From: Candidatus Bathyarchaeota archaeon | GTDB lineage: Archaea; Thermoproteota; Bathyarchaeia; Bathyarchaeales; DTEX01 | Length of the DNA stretch: 9,965 nt | Direction: 5' to 3' | Assembly: GCA_021158305.1 (NCBI GenBank) | Contig: JAGGUU010000012.1 | Coordinates: forward strand, 1-9,965 | Shown here: one piece after another, positions 1 to 6,578 of the stretch | How the letters are laid out: each line of letters starts with the position of its first letter | Position numbering within the stretch: the first letter of the stretch is position 1 | Position numbers and translations under genes: made by a program | The notes under the pieces: generated by a model | The model's database searches: none | Told to the model about the DNA's origin: nothing | What the model saw: only the letters and a program-made list of their open reading frames with translations

Positions 1-618
1 GAGTTGCTGCTGAGAGGTTTAGAGATTCTCAGCGAATATTACTCGCTGGGACTCGATAAGCCTGCTTTAAGCCTTGAACTTAGAAGACTGGAGATGGAAG
101 CGTTACGCTACGCTGAGGTTATGAGGCAGATTAGACAGAAAGGAAGGGCTATAAAGCTTGTGATTCAGGAGCTGCGCGATATCGACGCAATTATAGATAA
201 GCACAATGCAGATAAGAGCCGTTTGATTCAAATTCTTTTGGACGTTCAGGAGAAGTACGGTTGGCTTCCAAAGCTCTCTTTAATGTGGATATCGGAGAGG
301 TTAGGGGTTCCGATAGCCCGGATATACACCATCGCAGAGTTCTACAAGGCTTTCTCCTTATCTCCAAGAGGGAGGCACCTGATCAGGGTGTGTATGGGAA
401 CCTCCTGTAAGGTTCGAGGTGCAGAGGCAATTCTTGACAGGATTCAGAGAATTCTAGGCATAGAGAAGGGTAAAACTACTCCGGACGGTAAATTCACACT
501 TGAAACGGTTAACTGCTTAGGATGCTGTGCACTTGGACCTGTAATGACCATCGACGGGAAATACTACGGAAACCTAAAGATACGTAAGATAGATGAAATA
601 TTGTCAAGATATGATTAG
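1..618 (+). CDS. nuoE: NuoE/HndA-like 2Fe-2S (thioredoxin-fold) subunit, start unresolved
   Basis: This is the 24-kDa-type subunit of NADH dehydrogenase/NAD-linked hydrogenase diaphorases, which carries one 2Fe-2S cluster in the cytoplasm beside the NuoF-type flavoprotein. Counting from a TTG at 4, residues 60-120 form the usual helical N-terminal bundle (IDKHNADKSRLIQILLDVQ, then YGWLP). The cluster ligands are C130 and C135 (CMGTSC) and C171 and C175 (CLGCC), the family pattern Cx4C...Cx3C. About 60 helical residues precede the normal family start, and the frame is open to the window edge. The gene may therefore begin outside the window, or at an internal codon such as ATG 121, which would give a normal-length protein. 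The stop codon is 10 bases before the next gene, so the two are surely cotranscribed. The family call is firm; the exact enzyme complex is not. Confidence 0.88.
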   Translation, partial: ELLLRGLEILSEYYSLGLDKPALSLELRRLEMEALRYAEVMRQIRQKGRAIKLVIQELRDIDAIIDKHNADKSRLIQILLDVQEKYGWLPKLSLMWISERLGVPIARIYTIAEFYKAFSLSPRGRHLIRVCMGTSCKVRGAEAILDRIQRILGIEKGKTTPDGKFTLETVNCLGCCALGPVMTIDGKYYGNLKIRKIDEILSRYD

Positions 619-622
619 GTGA
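618..622 (+). promoter_or_regulatory. Ribosome-binding site of the NuoF-like gene
   Basis: GGTGA lies 6 bases before ATG 629 and overlaps the last base of the preceding TAG stop. It supports both the chosen start and translational coupling of the two subunits. Confidence 0.7.
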
Positions 623-628
623 AAAGGA

Positions 629-2545
629 ATGGTTAAACGTATAAATTCTCCAGAAGATCTAGAAAAACTTCGAAATGAAATTATAGCTAAAAGTAAGGCT
701 GAGAAACACGTCGTTTCCGTCTGCATGGGAACCGGCTGCATCGCCCTCGGCGCAGATGTGATGATGGACGCGCTTGAAAAAGAAGTTGAGAAACATGGTT
801 TGAAGGGCAAAGTTGAAATTAAAAAGGTTGGCTGCGTCGGGTTCTGTGAGCAGGGACCCATAATAATCATATATCCTGAAGAAATCTGCTACCTTAAAGT
901 TAAACCTGAAGATGTCCCAGATATAGTCTCTAAGACATTAGTAGAAGGAAAAATTGTTGAACGGCTAGTCTACACCGACCCTAACACAGGCGAAAAGATA
1001 CCGAAGCTTGGGGAGATCCCATTCTACAAGCATCAGCATAGACTGCTCCTAGCAAACAATGGAAGAATAGACCCAAGGAGCATAGAGGACTATATAGCCG
1101 TGGGTGGATATAAGGCGCTCGCCAAAGCCCTATTCGAAATGAAACCAGAAGAAATAATCGAGGAAATAAAGGCTTCAAACCTGCGAGGGCGGGGAGGAGC
1201 CGGCTTCCCAACGGGGATAAAATGGGAGACTACACGAAACGCTCCGGGAGAACCCAAGTATGTAATAGTTAACTGCGATGAAGGCGACCCTGGCGCCTTC
1301 ATGGATAGAGCACTGATGGAGGGCAATCCACATTCAGTTCTTGAAGGGTTAATAATCGGCGCTTACGCTATCGGCGCGCATGAAGGCTTCGTTTACGTGA
1401 GAGAAGAGTATCCAATGGCCGCGGAGAACATCTCCCTTGCAATAAAGCAAGCGGAGGAGTACGGATTACTGGGAGAAAACATCATGGGTTCAAACTTCAG
1501 CTTCAAGGTTACGGTTCATAGGGGTGCCGGTGCATTCGTTTCGGGAGAATCCAGTGCATTAATGACTGCTATAGAGGGAAAAGTAGGCGAGCCTAGACCG
1601 AAGTACATTCACACAGCCGTTCAGGGAATATGGAACAAACCGAGCTGCCTCAATAACGTTAAGACATGGGCGTGCGTTCCACTAATAATCCTGCGCGGAG
1701 CGGAATGGTTCAGAAGCATAGGAACTAAGGGAAGCAGCGGCACAATGATATTTTCACTTGTAGGGAAGGTTAATAATACTGGCCTGGTGGAAGTGCCGAT
1801 GGGAATAACACTCCGCGACATCATCTTTAAGATAGGCGGCGGGATCAGGGGAGGGAAAAAGTTTAAAGCAGTTCAGACGGGGGGACCCTCAGGAGGCTTC
1901 ATTCCAGAAGAGTTACTAGATACGCCTGTAGACTTTGATGAGCTAAGAAAGGTCGGTTCAATGATGGGTTCAGGCGGGATGGTGGTCATGGACGAAGACA
2001 CATGCATGGTTGACGCGGCAAGATACTTCGTAGATTTTCTCCTAGAGGAGTCTTGTGGAAAATGTGTTCCCTGCCGTGAAGGACTGAAGGAGCTTTCAAG
2101 AATCTTGAATAATATATGCAGGGGAGAAGGCAAAGAGGAAGATATACAGCTGATCGAGGATATATGCGAAACTATGAGTGAGGCTTCTCTCTGCGCGCTT
2201 GGCAGAACAGCTGTAAATCCAGTTTTAACGTCACTAAAGTACTTCAGAGAGGAATGGGATGAGCACATAAAGGATAAAAAATGCCGGGCTAAAGTATGTA
2301 AGGCGTTGATAAACTATTACATAGACCCCGAATTATGCCAGGCTTGCACGTTATGCCTAAGAGAATGCCCAGTTGGAGCTATACATGGAGATAAGGAGCA
2401 TGTACATTGGATCGATCAGGATAAATGCATAAAATGTGGAACCTGCTACGAAGTCTGTAGATTCGGCGCCGTAAAAAAGATTTCTGGAGAGCCCATTCCG
2501 CCACCGCCAAAAGGTATGAAACCCATCCGGAAAAGAAGAGAGTGA
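629..2545 (+). CDS. nuoF: NuoF/HydB-like NADH-binding FMN and Fe-S subunit
   Basis: This is the flavoprotein that oxidises or reduces NAD(H) and splits electrons into an Fe-S chain, as in HydB/HndC/HoxF-type diaphorases. Domains in order are as follows. A thioredoxin-like 2Fe-2S domain has C32, C37, C69 and C73. The FMN-binding stretch GRGGAGFPTGIKW is at 187-199, followed by NCDEGDPGAFMDR at 215-227. The NADH-site loop GAGAFVSGESSALM is at 299-312. A SLBB-like part covers roughly 370-435. The N3-type 4Fe-4S site is C476, C479, C482 (ESCGKCVPC) and C522. A C-terminal double ferredoxin domain has C570/573/576/580 and C600/603/606/610. The length of 638 residues fits the long HydB-type form, not plain NuoF of about 430. 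The loop reads SGE where most relatives have CGE. The electron partner is not visible here. Confidence 0.93.
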   Translation: MVKRINSPEDLEKLRNEIIAKSKAEKHVVSVCMGTGCIALGADVMMDALEKEVEKHGLKGKVEIKKVGCVGFCEQGPIIIIYPEEICYLKVKPEDVPDIVSKTLVEGKIVERLVYTDPNTGEKIPKLGEIPFYKHQHRLLLANNGRIDPRSIEDYIAVGGYKALAKALFEMKPEEIIEEIKASNLRGRGGAGFPTGIKWETTRNAPGEPKYVIVNCDEGDPGAFMDRALMEGNPHSVLEGLIIGAYAIGAHEGFVYVREEYPMAAENISLAIKQAEEYGLLGENIMGSNFSFKVTVHRGAGAFVSGESSALMTAIEGKVGEPRPKYIHTAVQGIWNKPSCLNNVKTWACVPLIILRGAEWFRSIGTKGSSGTMIFSLVGKVNNTGLVEVPMGITLRDIIFKIGGGIRGGKKFKAVQTGGPSGGFIPEELLDTPVDFDELRKVGSMMGSGGMVVMDEDTCMVDAARYFVDFLLEESCGKCVPCREGLKELSRILNNICRGEGKEEDIQLIEDICETMSEASLCALGRTAVNPVLTSLKYFREEWDEHIKDKKCRAKVCKALINYYIDPELCQACTLCLRECPVGAIHGDKEHVHWIDQDKCIKCGTCYEVCRFGAVKKISGEPIPPPPKGMKPIRKRRE

Positions 2546-2546
2546 A

Positions 2547-2553
2547 GGGAGGG
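2547..2553 (+). promoter_or_regulatory. Ribosome-binding site of the HoxU-like gene
   Basis: GGGAGGG starts just after the TGA of the NuoF-like gene and lies 6 bases before ATG 2560, a strong match to the 16S rRNA end. It supports ATG 2560 over the in-frame ATG at 2569. Confidence 0.65.
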
Positions 2554-2559
2554 AAATAA

Positions 2560-3120
2560 ATGAAGAAGATGGTTAGTTTAGAGATCGATGGGAAAGAGGT
2601 TAAGGTAGAAGAAGGAAAAACCATCCTAGAAGCGGCAAAGGAGGCCGGCATAGAAATACCGACGCTCTGCTATCATGAAGGACTAAAACCCTACGGCGCC
2701 TGTAGAATTTGCAGCGTAGAGATCGAAAGAAAAGGGAGAACCCGAATAGTGACATCATGCTGCTACCCGGTGGAGGAAGGACTAAAGGTAAAGACAAACT
2801 CTGAAAAAGTTAAGAAGATTCGAAGAACGATAATAGAGATGCTTCTTCCAATATCGCCGACAGGGCCAATAATGAGCTTAGCTAAAGAATACGGAGTTGA
2901 AAAATCCAGATTCTCCGGTGAACGCACATATTGCATCCTCTGCGGCCTATGCGTTCGATACTGTGCGGAAATCAAGAAAGAAAACGCTATAACCTTCGTC
3001 GGCAGAGGAGCTGATCGAAAAGTCGCCGTCGTGCCAGAGAAAGCCGATGTATGCGCAATGTGCAGGGAGTGCTATGAACTCTGCCCCAGCGGAAAAATTA
3101 TTGACATAATCGGATACTAA
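2560..3120 (+). CDS. hoxU: HoxU / NuoG N-terminus-like ferredoxin subunit (2Fe-2S plus two 4Fe-4S)
   Basis: This small electron-transfer subunit would link the NuoF-type flavoprotein to a catalytic partner. Residues 4-80 form a plant-type 2Fe-2S domain with C37, C48 and C51 (YGACRIC) and C67 or C68. Residues 120-180 form a double 4Fe-4S ferredoxin with C125/128/131/135 and C165/168/171/175. The length of 186 residues is shorter than HoxU (about 230-240) and far shorter than NuoG. The segment between the two domains (about 92-118) has no cysteine or histidine, so the His-Cys3 cluster found there in HoxU and NuoG is missing. The gene follows the NuoF-like gene by 14 bases and is the last of the operon, with about 1 kb of non-coding and decayed DNA after it. 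The symbol is by similarity only. Confidence 0.85.
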   Translation: MKKMVSLEIDGKEVKVEEGKTILEAAKEAGIEIPTLCYHEGLKPYGACRICSVEIERKGRTRIVTSCCYPVEEGLKVKTNSEKVKKIRRTIIEMLLPISPTGPIMSLAKEYGVEKSRFSGERTYCILCGLCVRYCAEIKKENAITFVGRGADRKVAVVPEKADVCAMCRECYELCPSGKIIDIIGY

Positions 3121-3340
3121 ACAAAAATACCTTCTCCTCTTCTAAATGAGCCTCTTCAGAAATCAGTCTTACCATTAACGAAAGTGGATGAAGCTTCTTT
3201 CTAATTCCCCTTTATGGAGAGAATCTTACTCACTGTCTCCTTATAAGTAAAATCACCACTTCTAGTGGTGAAAAATTGGAGGTCTGAATCCTAAAAGAGT
3301 TATGCGGAGATGAATTAACAGCAGAAACAGAAAAGACCGT
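3121..3340. other. Intergenic stretch after the NADH-module operon
   Basis: No open frame of convincing composition is visible. Pyrimidine-rich runs just after the stop (CTTCTCCTCTTCT, near 3131-3143) could end transcription archaeal-style. A hairpin lies at 3253-3271 and one copy of a short repeat at 3280-3298. Part of this stretch may be the unrecognisable front of the degraded glycosidase gene that follows. Confidence 0.4.
3253..3271. repeat. Perfect 8-bp inverted repeat with 3-base loop
   Basis: TCACCACT and AGTGGTGA flank TCT and are followed by AAAAATT. The element sits between the NADH-module operon and the glycosidase remnant. It could form a short hairpin or bind a dimeric protein. 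A T-tract follows on neither strand in the usual position, so a terminator role is doubtful. Confidence 0.45.
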
Positions 3341-4057
3341 AGATATGGAAGGGATTTAGATCCGAAATGTAAGTACCCGCCCGAGGCTCCATTCTGTTAG
3401 GTCTGAAGCCCTAAAGACGCCTTCTTAAATATTCAGATCTAAAGCTAGACAAAAAGAAAATGACTGACCGAGACGTCCTAAGGGTAAGCGTAAAAGTGAA
3501 AAAACAGGTAAGATGCCCGGCAAGGAAGTTGTGCAACTATACGTCAGAGATGTGGAAAGCAGCGTTATAAAGCCGGAAAAGGAGCTCAAAGCATTCGAAA
3601 AAGTGGATCTAAGACTCGTAGAAGAAAAAGAGATCGTCTTCACTCTGGACAAGAGAGCGTTTGCCTATTACAACGTAGACATTAAAGATTGGCATGTAGA
3701 ATCCGGAGATTTCGAAATCCTAATCGGAAGATCCTCAAGGGAGATAGTGCTGAAAGACACGGTCTACGTGGAGTCTACCATGCCCATAAGAAAAAGGTTC
3801 CATAGAAACTCAACGATAGACGAACGTCATGTCAGATCCAAGTGCGAGAGAAATATTCAGCTCCGTCATGCAGGGGGATCCTCAGAAAACTCCCGCGATT
3901 CGCCGGAGCCGAAGGCAACATCATACAGGAATTCGCAGAAATGATGAAGTACACGCCGCTGAGAAATCTAATATCCTTCAGCAATGGAGCCATCACGGAA
4001 GAGATGCTGGATACTTTCATCCAAAAGATCAATTTAGGGAAGAAAACGCGCCTATGA
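3341..4057 (+). pseudogene. Glycoside hydrolase family 3 remnant (C-terminal Fn3-like domain and tail)
   Basis: This is the broken end of a GH3 beta-glucosidase/xylosidase-type gene. The clear part starts near 3421 with LKYSDLKLDKKK, then VSVKVK, then (frame of 3513) [16 protein letters not shown]. That is the hallmark of the fibronectin-III-like domain that closes GH3 enzymes, and it continues to about 3820. The tail follows in two further frames: [17 protein letters not shown], then KYTPLRNLISFSNGA and EEMLDTFIQKIN, ending at TGA 4055-4057. Three single-base shifts explain the breaks: one base lost after the A-run near 3504, one gained near 3824, and one extra G in the G-run 3873-3877. Between 3389 and 3430, a scrambled version of the GH3 motif PFGYGLSY can be discerned. 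Both catalytic domains are absent, and intact GH3 enzymes have about 700 residues. It is surely non-functional unless the breaks are assembly errors. Confidence 0.82.
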
Positions 4058-4152
4058 GAAAGTAGAATATAAAGATCACCCTAACCCAAACACCAAGCCG
4101 AAGATCCTTTCTAAAAGAATGATTGAAGATGAGGGGGCAATATCAAACAAAA

Positions 4153-4160
4153 TTATATTA
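4153..4160 (+). promoter_or_regulatory. Candidate TATA box of the MazG-like gene
   Basis: TTATATTA lies 33 bases before ATG 4193 in an A/T-rich stretch. Archaeal spacing would put the RNA start near 4180, giving a very short leader that still contains the GGTGAT site. Confidence 0.4.
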
Positions 4161-4182
4161 GTCCAGATTAAATCTAATTAAT

Positions 4183-4188
4183 GGTGAT
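4183..4188 (+). promoter_or_regulatory. Ribosome-binding site deciding the MazG-like start
   Basis: GGTGAT is an excellent match to the archaeal 16S rRNA tail and lies 4-5 bases before ATG 4193. It overlaps the in-frame upstream ATG at 4181, so 4193 is the more likely start. Confidence 0.55.
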
Positions 4189-4192
4189 TTTA

Positions 4193-4528
4193 ATGTCTCT
4201 AACAATTTCTAAGGCACAAAAATTGGCATTCAAAACTTTTGAAGAGATTAACAGGAGGATAAAGACAGCTAGAGGAAAGGAGTGGAATCCCTTTGTGATC
4301 GTCACTGATATCCTTGAAGAAGCCGGTGAAGTAGCCTCCGTAGTTAAAGGATTAGAGGGATATAAGCCTCCTGAGAAGGCGAAGACGAAAGAAATGTTGA
4401 CCTCGGAGCTTTCAGATTTACTATACAGTGTGTTCTTACTTGCTGGATACTATAGAATTAACTTGGAAGACGCCTTTATCCAAACAATTAGGAACTATAG
4501 ACGACGTTTCTTACATGAAGATAAGTAG
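4193..4528 (+). CDS. MazG-type nucleotide pyrophosphohydrolase
   Basis: This single-domain all-alpha NTP pyrophosphatase belongs to the MazG/dUTPase-like superfamily. Such enzymes hydrolyse (d)NTPs to monophosphate and pyrophosphate and are thought to clear unwanted or damaged nucleotides. From ATG 4193 it has 111 residues, normal for the short archaeal type. The Mg-binding motifs are in place: EEAGE (E42, E43, E46) and ELSDLLY (E72, D75), the EExxE...ExxD signature, followed by a hydrophobic helix (YSVFLLAGYY) and a basic end (NYRRRF). It stands alone: decayed DNA lies before it and 221 bases without a gene after it. Its own TATA-like box and GGTGAT site suggest independent expression. The substrate cannot be told from the sequence. 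An alternative start at 4181 adds four residues. Confidence 0.85.
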   Translation: MSLTISKAQKLAFKTFEEINRRIKTARGKEWNPFVIVTDILEEAGEVASVVKGLEGYKPPEKAKTKEMLTSELSDLLYSVFLLAGYYRINLEDAFIQTIRNYRRRFLHEDK

Positions 4529-4666
4529 AGCTTTAGCGCGCCTATGAGGCCCTCATTTAGATTGAACCTTTTCCTAGCGGCTTCCCAACTTGTTCCTTTG
4601 AGACCCTATAGGACCAAGTGCGCGCCGGGCCTAAGCCACCCAAAAAATCCTCAGCAAACCCTAAAT

Positions 4667-4676
4667 AAAACGTTTT
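4667..4676. promoter_or_regulatory. Palindrome AAAACGTTTT upstream of the MFS gene
   Basis: This is a perfect 10-bp palindrome. Its centre is 44 bases, about four helical turns, from that of a second palindrome at 4711-4720. Both carry a CGTTT core. It is a candidate site for a dimeric regulator of the transporter gene. Confidence 0.35.
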
Positions 4677-4699
4677 CCATTCCATCTAAAGATTATGGA

Positions 4700-4708
4700 T
4701 TATGTATA
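4700..4708 (+). promoter_or_regulatory. Candidate TATA box of the MFS gene
   Basis: TTATGTATA lies about 42 bases before ATG 4750, so the predicted RNA start is near 4730 with a leader of about 20 bases. It is directly followed by the palindrome at 4711-4720. Confidence 0.35.
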
Positions 4709-4710
4709 GG

Positions 4711-4720
4711 CGTTTAAACG
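4711..4720. promoter_or_regulatory. Palindrome CGTTTAAACG between TATA box and start
   Basis: This is a perfect 10-bp palindrome just downstream of the TATA-like box, where a bound repressor would block RNA polymerase. Operator function is an inference from position and symmetry only. Confidence 0.4.
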
Positions 4721-4749
4721 TAGATAAAATGGCGATGGATGACTGACTA

Positions 4750-5988
4750 ATGGTTGATTTAAGGACAAGAATTGTGCGGAACTTGGGGAATATTCAAGCT
4801 TGGGGATTAAATGCTAAGGTCCTTGTAGCCACAGAGTTATTCTGGGGAATACCAATGTCTTGGATCTTCTTTTATCAAGCAATCTTTATGAGAAACTTGG
4901 GTATGGATGAAGTGTTCATAGGCTTTTCAATGACGCTACCGCTAATTCTTCAGATGTTTCTTCCAATATTAGGCGGATACCTCGCTGACAAGTTCGGCAG
5001 AAAACGTGTCTTCTTGCTCTTCGACTCTGGCTGGATTGGAGCTATGATCACATGGATCTTAGCTAGAGAACCTTGGCACATAATTATAGCTATGCTTCTT
5101 CAAGGAATAACCGCAACTGCATGGGGAGTCTGGGAGACCCTTCTCGTTGAGGATACACTACCCCCTTACAGAGCGGGGATATACAGTTTCATACAGTTAA
5201 CCTATATACTCGGAGGTCTTCTCACTCCCATAGCAGGAGCTCTCATTTCTCTCTATGGAGTCGAGCAAGGATGCCGCTATATATTTCTCATAGCCCTGGT
5301 AACTATCACAGCTGCTTTTTCTATTCGTTTAGCATATCTCGAGGAATCTAAAATAGGAAGAGCTCTGTCTTCTTCTAAAAAAGACCCTTCAGTGGGCCCA
5401 AAGGGTTATATGGAAACTTTTAGAACAATGGTCAAACATAAACGGTTACTTTTGCTGTTCATTTTGACAATTATAGGAAGCATAGTTTACCCGTTGATTA
5501 ACACTTACAGGCCTTTATACCTAAGTGATTTGAGGGCATTAGCCTTAGATGAAAGTATTATATCGGTGATACCCGTTGCCTCGTCAATTCCAAGCCTTAT
5601 AGCTTTATCTTTAATCATTCCAAGATTAAGACAAGAACATATAAAAAAGGCATTATTAATTAGCTACATATGCGGAGTACTTGGCGTCACAATTCTCATT
5701 ATGGCTCCTAAGGGCGCGCTAATCTTAGCAGTTCTATCCTCCCTACTTGATAGTGCTAGGGGTATAGCCGTTTTCTCAATCTTAAGGACTCTTCTAGTTA
5801 ATACAATCGATGAAGTAGACTCATTCTTGAGAGCAAAGATTATGTCCCTAGTAACTATGTGCTCTGCTTTAGTTTCGTGGCCTGCACCAGCTATAGGAGG
5901 ATACCTTTACAGTATAAGCCCAACTTACCCCTTTATGTTAGTCGTTTCATTACTCACTTTGAGCACTTGTTTGATTTTAAAAATTTAA
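4750..5988 (+). CDS. Major facilitator superfamily (MFS) transporter
   Basis: This is an integral membrane carrier of 412 residues with about 12 hydrophobic segments in two halves, the usual MFS size. The family signature (motif A, GxLaDrxGRkxxl) is clear at residues 75-88 as GGYLADKFGRKRVF between segments 2 and 3. Segments 1-6 cover roughly 25-195. A charged central loop at about 197-232 (EESKIGRALSSSKKDPSV) separates the halves. Segments 7-12 run from about 233 to the end. The protein stops right inside or at the end of the last segment (TCLILKI), so the cytoplasmic tail is minimal. The substrate cannot be inferred. ATG 4750 has no strong ribosome-binding site, and a short leader is likely. 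The gene is monocistronic by spacing, with a stem-loop region 24 bases after its stop. Confidence 0.88.
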   Translation: MVDLRTRIVRNLGNIQAWGLNAKVLVATELFWGIPMSWIFFYQAIFMRNLGMDEVFIGFSMTLPLILQMFLPILGGYLADKFGRKRVFLLFDSGWIGAMITWILAREPWHIIIAMLLQGITATAWGVWETLLVEDTLPPYRAGIYSFIQLTYILGGLLTPIAGALISLYGVEQGCRYIFLIALVTITAAFSIRLAYLEESKIGRALSSSKKDPSVGPKGYMETFRTMVKHKRLLLLFILTIIGSIVYPLINTYRPLYLSDLRALALDESIISVIPVASSIPSLIALSLIIPRLRQEHIKKALLISYICGVLGVTILIMAPKGALILAVLSSLLDSARGIAVFSILRTLLVNTIDEVDSFLRAKIMSLVTMCSALVSWPAPAIGGYLYSISPTYPFMLVVSLLTLSTCLILKI

Positions 5989-6011
5989 TGTCGAAACGTA
6001 TCTAATCTAAA

Positions 6012-6053
6012 GCGTGTGCTATCACAGTGATTTTTGAAGGGTAAAGCACGCGC
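6012..6053. repeat. Stem-loop after the MFS gene
   Basis: GCGTGTGCT (6012-6020) pairs with AGCACGCGC (6045-6053) over 9 bp with one G-U pair. The loop holds a second small palindrome, ATCACAGTGAT (6021-6031), followed by a T-run (TGATTTTT). It may end transcription of the transporter gene, or it may be the end of a decayed insertion element. Confidence 0.4.
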
Positions 6054-6152
6054 GGATTACATAAAGCTTGGCCCTAAAGCAAGACATTGGAGTTCGCAGC
6101 TGGAGCCATAAAAGTTACAAAGCACGCATAACCTGTGAAAAATTCTTTTTGG

Positions 6153-6540
6153 TTACTGGAATGCTTTTATGCTGTGTGTTAGTTCTGGTCTTTCCATCTT
6201 ATGTGCTGTTATCGCCGCGGCTAGAATTGCTGAGTAGCATAGGGCTACGTGCATGTGGACCTTTGCTGCTCCTCTCCACCCTAGATTGTCTAGGTTCAGC
6301 CTCTCCTTCCCATGCTTGAATACATGCTCAACGATCACCCTCTTATGGTGTTGTCTGACGAGCTCTGAAAAAGCATTCTTTGGGCGTTGAGTTTGGCTGA
6401 AAGCCTCTCCAACAAGGGTCCTTCAAGTCTTCAATAACCAACTTGACGCCAACCCAAAAACTATCCAAAAAATAAAAAAGAAATTTTCCATATCTTATGT
6501 GCACTTTGCCACCAAAAACTGGACGAGTATGATGGTCTCT
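6153..6540 (-). pseudogene. Insertion-sequence transposase remnant, frameshifted
   Basis: The minus strand encodes the C-terminal part of a DDE-type transposase in two frames. Frame A runs from 6540 down to a stop at 6345-6343 and contains RPVFGGKVHIRYGKF and WVGVKLVIEDLKD. Frame B is open from 6422 down to the stop at 6155-6153 and contains NAFSELVRQHHKRV, VEHVFKHGKERLNL and RGAAKVHMHVALCYSA. The E-(6)-K-x-R...RG-xKV-xH pattern is the usual last catalytic helix and tail of such enzymes. One extra C in a CCC run near 6413-6416 (minus-strand GGACCCTTG) would account for the shift. An in-frame stop at 6543-6541 closes the 5' side and the N-terminal domain is missing. I cannot assign the IS family, and no terminal inverted repeats were identified. 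Confidence 0.68.
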
Positions 6541-6578
6541 TTATTTAATTCTAGGAGTACAGGTTAGCTGCACAAACG

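Larger units (their letters stand above)
4529..4749. other. Intergenic stretch before the MFS transporter
   Basis: No gene or RNA gene is recognisable on either strand. A GC-richer part near 4610-4645 (GTGCGCGCCGGGCC) contrasts with the A/T-rich last 100 bases, which hold two palindromes and a TATA-like box. Confidence 0.4.

Noticed and set aside
3829..4065. Separate small plus-strand genes in the 3829-4065 region
   Set aside because: Their N-terminal parts read as pieces of one GH3 tail once single-base shifts are allowed, so they are fragments of the pseudogene and not genes.
4048..4550. CGCGCCTATGAG present near 4049 and again near 4538
   Set aside because: A 12-base match between two places is expected by chance a few times in 10 kb, and the flanks do not match.
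4529..4749. Possible tRNA (minus strand has GGTTCAATCT, resembling a T-arm)
   Set aside because: No matching acceptor stem, D-arm or anticodon arm could be folded at the right distances.
6068..6319. Plus-strand 83-residue frame with a hydrophobic centre
   Set aside because: It lies mostly antisense to the transposase remnant, has a TTG start without a ribosome-binding site, and reads as low-quality protein. It is a shadow frame.
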